A stretch of DNA of 64,000 nucleotides from an uncultured Macellibacteroides sp. (GTDB lineage Bacteria > Bacteroidota > Bacteroidia > Bacteroidales > Tannerellaceae). The translations under genes were made by a program, and so were the position numbers. The notes under the pieces were generated by a model. The model was given only the letters and a program-made list of their open reading frames with translations. It made no database searches and was not told the origin of the DNA. Where the stretch lies: NCBI RefSeq assembly GCF_963667135.1, contig NZ_OY762974.1, forward strand, positions 2,728,001 to 2,792,000. Reading direction: 5' to 3'. This document shows, piece by piece, positions 61,238-64,000 of the stretch (positions within the stretch are counted from its first letter, which is position 1; every line of letters begins with the position of its first letter).

Positions 61238-62476
61238 TCAAAAAAGTTGTTTAACTAAGTATGGATATACTACCCGGCGGTCTGATCGTTTAACGGCCTT
61301 TTTTTGGAATCCGATTGCTTTTAATGCGGCTCCTATTGTTACTTCAGTAATATTGGAAGAGCTGGAAGGAATCTTCCTTGAACGGCGCAGGTCTTGAAGA
61401 ATTTCGGTTGGCGTACGGCGTATTCCTTCTTCTTCGTTTTCCGGAATTTCGTAGTACTCTTTTATCAAAGCATAGGCGGATGTTTGGACCATGTACCTGG
61501 CATTGTATTCCTGGAAATCTAAATAATCTTTTTCGTCGAATATATAGCTGAATCCTTTTTCGTCAAGAAGCATAATTGCTTCAGCCCAAATTTGGTCTAC
61601 ATCGATCACATTAGAGTAATTTTTGTCAATGTGATCTATCTCTACAGCTCCAAACCGTCTGTAACCCATCTGTGGTGTTAGAAAACCGCCCATTTCGGTT
61701 GTTTTATTAGTTGTAAAAGCAGAACTTGTAATGCGAGGAACTTCTCCAGAAAATGCGCTCCCTTGTTTGAGAATATTTAATTTACTGGCAGATTGCACCT
61801 TCTTAAATAATTCGGCATTTGATTTTGTAATTCCAACGAATTCGTCGAAGTTGATGATGAAATTACGCGTGTATTCTTGTTGCATATCAAAACCTCGAGT
61901 TTCTTTATCTGATAGTTTATAATAGTCTTTTAATTCTTCAGGAACAAGGAAGCTGATGAGCGTAGTTTTGCCTGATCCTTCGATGGAGTTGATAAGACCT
62001 AGCGATACGTCGTTAGGTCTTATCTCTAGTGCGCACGCGGCTGAAGCTACTATCCACTTCTTAAAGATATACTGAAGTCTGTTTTGATAGAATTCAGGTT
62101 GATCTTTATCTCCAAAATCATGAGCACGAAGATAGGAGCACAGTTTGTCGATGTGAGACGTGCCGGCATATGTTCCAGCTATCCGGTCGAAATACTCGCG
62201 GATAGGGTTGAACATCGTAATATGATTAGGCGATGTTATAAGTACTTTTAGAAAGCTTTGAGAAACGGCCACACCTGCTTCTACCATGGCTATGTATATG
62301 TCGTTAAACTGTACATCGTAGGTATATTCTTGTTTTAGAGGTTTAATATATCCTTTGTGTGTATCGAATATGTTAACGCGTATCTCAAAGTTTTCTTTAA
62401 GGAAGTCTTTTACCAGGGTAACTTTATCTACTTTACCTACGGCAGGGATCTCGGTTGCTTTAAATCTTTTTGCCAT
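61238..62476 (-). CDS. VapE/D5-like replicative ATPase
   Basis: A 412-residue VirE/VapE-family P-loop protein. Walker A is GSGKTT (167-172), Walker B FIINFDE near residue 212, and a conserved Arg/Asn area follows (SSAFTTNKTTEMG near 253). It probably works as a replication helicase or primase partner. It overlaps the DnaC-like gene's end by 17 bp. The iterons follow directly after its stop. Confidence 0.85.
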   Translation of the reverse strand: MAKRFKATEIPAVGKVDKVTLVKDFLKENFEIRVNIFDTHKGYIKPLKQEYTYDVQFNDIYIAMVEAGVAVSQSFLKVLITSPNHITMFNPIREYFDRIAGTYAGTSHIDKLCSYLRAHDFGDKDQPEFYQNRLQYIFKKWIVASAACALEIRPNDVSLGLINSIEGSGKTTLISFLVPEELKDYYKLSDKETRGFDMQQEYTRNFIINFDEFVGITKSNAELFKKVQSASKLNILKQGSAFSGEVPRITSSAFTTNKTTEMGGFLTPQMGYRRFGAVEIDHIDKNYSNVIDVDQIWAEAIMLLDEKGFSYIFDEKDYLDFQEYNARYMVQTSAYALIKEYYEIPENEEEGIRRTPTEILQDLRRSRKIPSSSSNITEVTIGAALKAIGFQKKAVKRSDRRVVYPYLVKQLF

Positions 62477-63158
62477 ATGTTTGTATTTCGTTTTCGGACC
62501 GTCTTGATGGTCCTACCAAAACTATAAAATTACACATCTCTTTCATTCGGGAAACGATGAACTCTCCGTATTTAGACTCCAGTTGTTTATAGTTAAAATT
62601 GGTTGTTGCGAATGTTCTGGATCCGGAATCATATCTTGCGGCAAACAGGTCTACCATGGGAGTAATCACGTTTCCGAAGTCTTTTATTTCGTCCGATTCG
62701 CGGCCAAGGTCGTCAATATAGAGTGGCTGATATCTATTTCGGGTACTTACGCCTTCTTTCTTTATCTGTGCTGACAGGTCTTTTGCATGCACTGTTATGG
62801 TGGAGCGTTTACATAAGAGATTATAAGTATTTACGAACGATTCCATAATTACTGATTTCCCGCTTCCAACCGGTCCGCCAATAATAATTCCGGCATTTAC
62901 ATTAAGTGAGCATTCTTTGTTTCCAGTGATGTAAAGGAAAAGCTGTTTTAGAATTTCGCGATTACAATCATCGACTACAAATTCCTTATATAATCCTCTT
63001 TTTCTAAGTACTCCAGTTGCATTGCTAACAAAAAGTTTCCAAAAATCTTCCTTAGTTAGATCCGGACACTTATACTCGGCATTTTTATTATGCTTCATTA
63101 AATTTTCGTCTTTCAATTGCAAAAGTGCAAATTCGACCGCGGCTTTTGTTAATCCCAT
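62460..63158 (-). CDS. DnaC/IstB-like helicase-loader ATPase
   Basis: A 232-residue AAA+ ATPase: Walker A GGPVGSGKS (94-102) and Walker B LYIDDLGRES near residue 147. It should load a replicative helicase onto phage DNA. It overlaps the genes on both sides, with the VapE-like gene downstream. Confidence 0.85.
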   Translation of the reverse strand: MGLTKAAVEFALLQLKDENLMKHNKNAEYKCPDLTKEDFWKLFVSNATGVLRKRGLYKEFVVDDCNREILKQLFLYITGNKECSLNVNAGIIIGGPVGSGKSVIMESFVNTYNLLCKRSTITVHAKDLSAQIKKEGVSTRNRYQPLYIDDLGRESDEIKDFGNVITPMVDLFAARYDSGSRTFATTNFNYKQLESKYGEFIVSRMKEMCNFIVLVGPSRRSENEIQTYGKKI

Positions 63159-63604
63159 GATGATGTGAATTGAGTTGATGTTTGTTCTTTAGGTTCTTCT
63201 TTCTTTTCTGGACGGGGATAGATTGCCCTGTACATTTTAAAGATAGAATACCTGATGCTTTCTATCGCTTTTATCGGATCGTGACCGGAATCGGTTTGTA
63301 GTTCCTCAAGGGCGATTTGTTCTACATACGGGCTTATCACTATGCCATGTTGTGCCCGTAGATAGTTTTTCCAAAAGTCCCAGGCCTTAGTAAAGTCTTC
63401 GCCGGTGAATTCGGTTTCTACTTTGAGTGGCTTCGGGGTGATATATACGTCCAGCTCATTTAATTGAGACTTGAGCTTATTCCAATTCTGGAGGAACTTG
63501 CTTATCTTATTGACTGATCCTGGCGCCTGTGACGCGATAAAAGATTCAAGTTCTTTGTCAGACTCTTGAATAGTTTCGCACAATTTTTCCCAGTGTTGTT
63601 TCAT
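63149..63604 (-). CDS. Hypothetical replication-region protein
   Basis: A 151-residue helical, acidic protein (LEVSFIASQ-like N-terminus, C-terminal EPKEQTSTQF). It overlaps the DnaC-like gene by 10 bp and starts 2 bp after the preceding stop. Such genes ahead of DnaC loaders are often replication-initiator parts, but no domain is recognised. Confidence 0.55.
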   Translation of the reverse strand: MKQHWEKLCETIQESDKELESFIASQAPGSVNKISKFLQNWNKLKSQLNELDVYITPKPLKVETEFTGEDFTKAWDFWKNYLRAQHGIVISPYVEQIALEELQTDSGHDPIKAIESIRYSIFKMYRAIYPRPEKKEEPKEQTSTQFTSSWD

Positions 63605-63606
63605 CG

Positions 63607-63843
63607 TTATTTGTATTTCTCAAGCTCTTTTCGATTGATAAAGAAAGCAACACAAATATTGTCGTTAGGCAATCCTAAAGCTTGCAATGATGCGTCTTTA
63701 GCTGTTTCTTTATCTGTCCTAAACATTACACCACAAACTTGATCTAGCGTGTGCGTCTCTGTTACGGTTGCAGACATCTGAAGCTTTTTGTTATCGTCTG
63801 CCGCCATTCGAGCAATAGCATTTAAAATGTTATTCTTTTCCAT
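63607..63843 (-). CDS. Hypothetical small early phage protein
   Basis: A 78-residue protein with a mixed alpha/beta pattern (IARMAADDNKKLQMS, NICVAFFINRKELE). Two bases separate it from the next gene. No family recognised. Confidence 0.55.
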   Translation of the reverse strand: MEKNNILNAIARMAADDNKKLQMSATVTETHTLDQVCGVMFRTDKETAKDASLQALGLPNDNICVAFFINRKELEKYK

Positions 63844-63855
63844 AATTTTTTAATG

Positions 63856-63999
63856 TTATTCTATTTCAAGGATTTCATCAATGGACTGCTGTGCCCACTC
63901 CAAGTGTTGTTGGGCCTCTTCTGGTGATTTAAACAGGGATATATCTTCATCAAAATATGGCTCATACCTTGCCTTTAGCAGAAGGCTTTCATAAAACAT
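63856..63999 (-). CDS. Small acidic phage protein, possibly 5' truncated
   Basis: A 47-codon frame from an ATG at 63999 to TAA at 63856, with EEAQQHLEWAQQSIDEIL, a charged helix. The frame may continue upstream beyond the window edge. Confidence 0.5.
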   Translation of the reverse strand: MFYESLLLKARYEPYFDEDISLFKSPEEAQQHLEWAQQSIDEILEIE

Positions 64000-64000
64000 A

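Larger units (their letters stand above)
22960..64000. mobile_element. Tailed-phage prophage (right end outside window)
   Basis: Integrase beside a tRNA, lysis genes, tape measure, portal, terminase, capsid with protease, tail tube and replication ATPases form a near-complete phage genome of the long-tailed (siphovirus-like) kind. The structural genes all read leftward. A cargo island interrupts them at about 32.95-39.83 kb. No lysogeny repressor was recognised inside the window. Confidence 0.93.

Overview
The window is chromosomal DNA of a Bacteroidales bacterium carrying a large prophage. The host assignment rests on gene content (GldH, PorT, DUF5606, DUF3276, a serine palmitoyltransferase-like enzyme, a long NusB), on the A/T-rich leaders, and on promoters of the Bacteroidetes primary-sigma type (-33 TTTG, about 19-21 bp, then -7 TAnnTTTG). 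I cannot name genus or species from the sequence alone.

Region 1 (1-22,990) is ordinary host backbone. It holds the end of purH, the rod-shape operon mreB-mreC-mreD-mrdA-rodA, gldH and ricT, a sphingolipid-type PLP enzyme opposite a lipid kinase, trmN6 divergent from lon, DUF5606, a coaE-ybbR-yajC-nusB cluster, DUF3276, a 2[4Fe-4S] ferredoxin, porT, cdsA, ftsH and rsfS, and finally tRNA-Gln(CTG).

Region 2 (about 22,960-64,000, continuing past the right edge) is a tailed-phage prophage apparently integrated at the 3' end of tRNA-Gln. A tyrosine integrase lies next to the tRNA and nearly everything else reads leftward. From right to left come replication genes (DnaC-like loader, VapE/primase-type ATPase) with a cluster of GGTTGAAAG iterons; head and tail-tube genes ending in a probable -1 frameshifted tail chaperone pair; a ParB-methyltransferase fusion and the terminase; a large fibre with an S74 chaperone domain; portal and connector genes; a 7-kb cargo island; a winged-helix gene with small genes; tape measure and tail tip; and a lysis cassette (possible holin, amidase, unimolecular spanin).

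The cargo island (about 32,950-39,830) is A/T-rich and interrupts the phage genes. It carries an AIPR-family abortive-infection gene bracketed by imperfect direct repeats of about 95 bp; a tight three-gene operon of m5C methyltransferase, DUF262 protein without an HNH domain, and HEPN RNase; and a HicAB toxin-antitoxin pair beside the debris of a second hicB.

The most striking new signal is regulatory. Six late transcription units each start with the same composite promoter: a GTCCTTT box exactly 20 bp upstream of a TAnnTTTG-like -7 element. In three of the six the box is fused to the T-tract of the preceding terminator. This looks like a phage-encoded late regulon whose activator is not yet known. 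A separate rightward mini-unit (promoter, 26-residue ORF, terminator) lies between the fibre and portal units.
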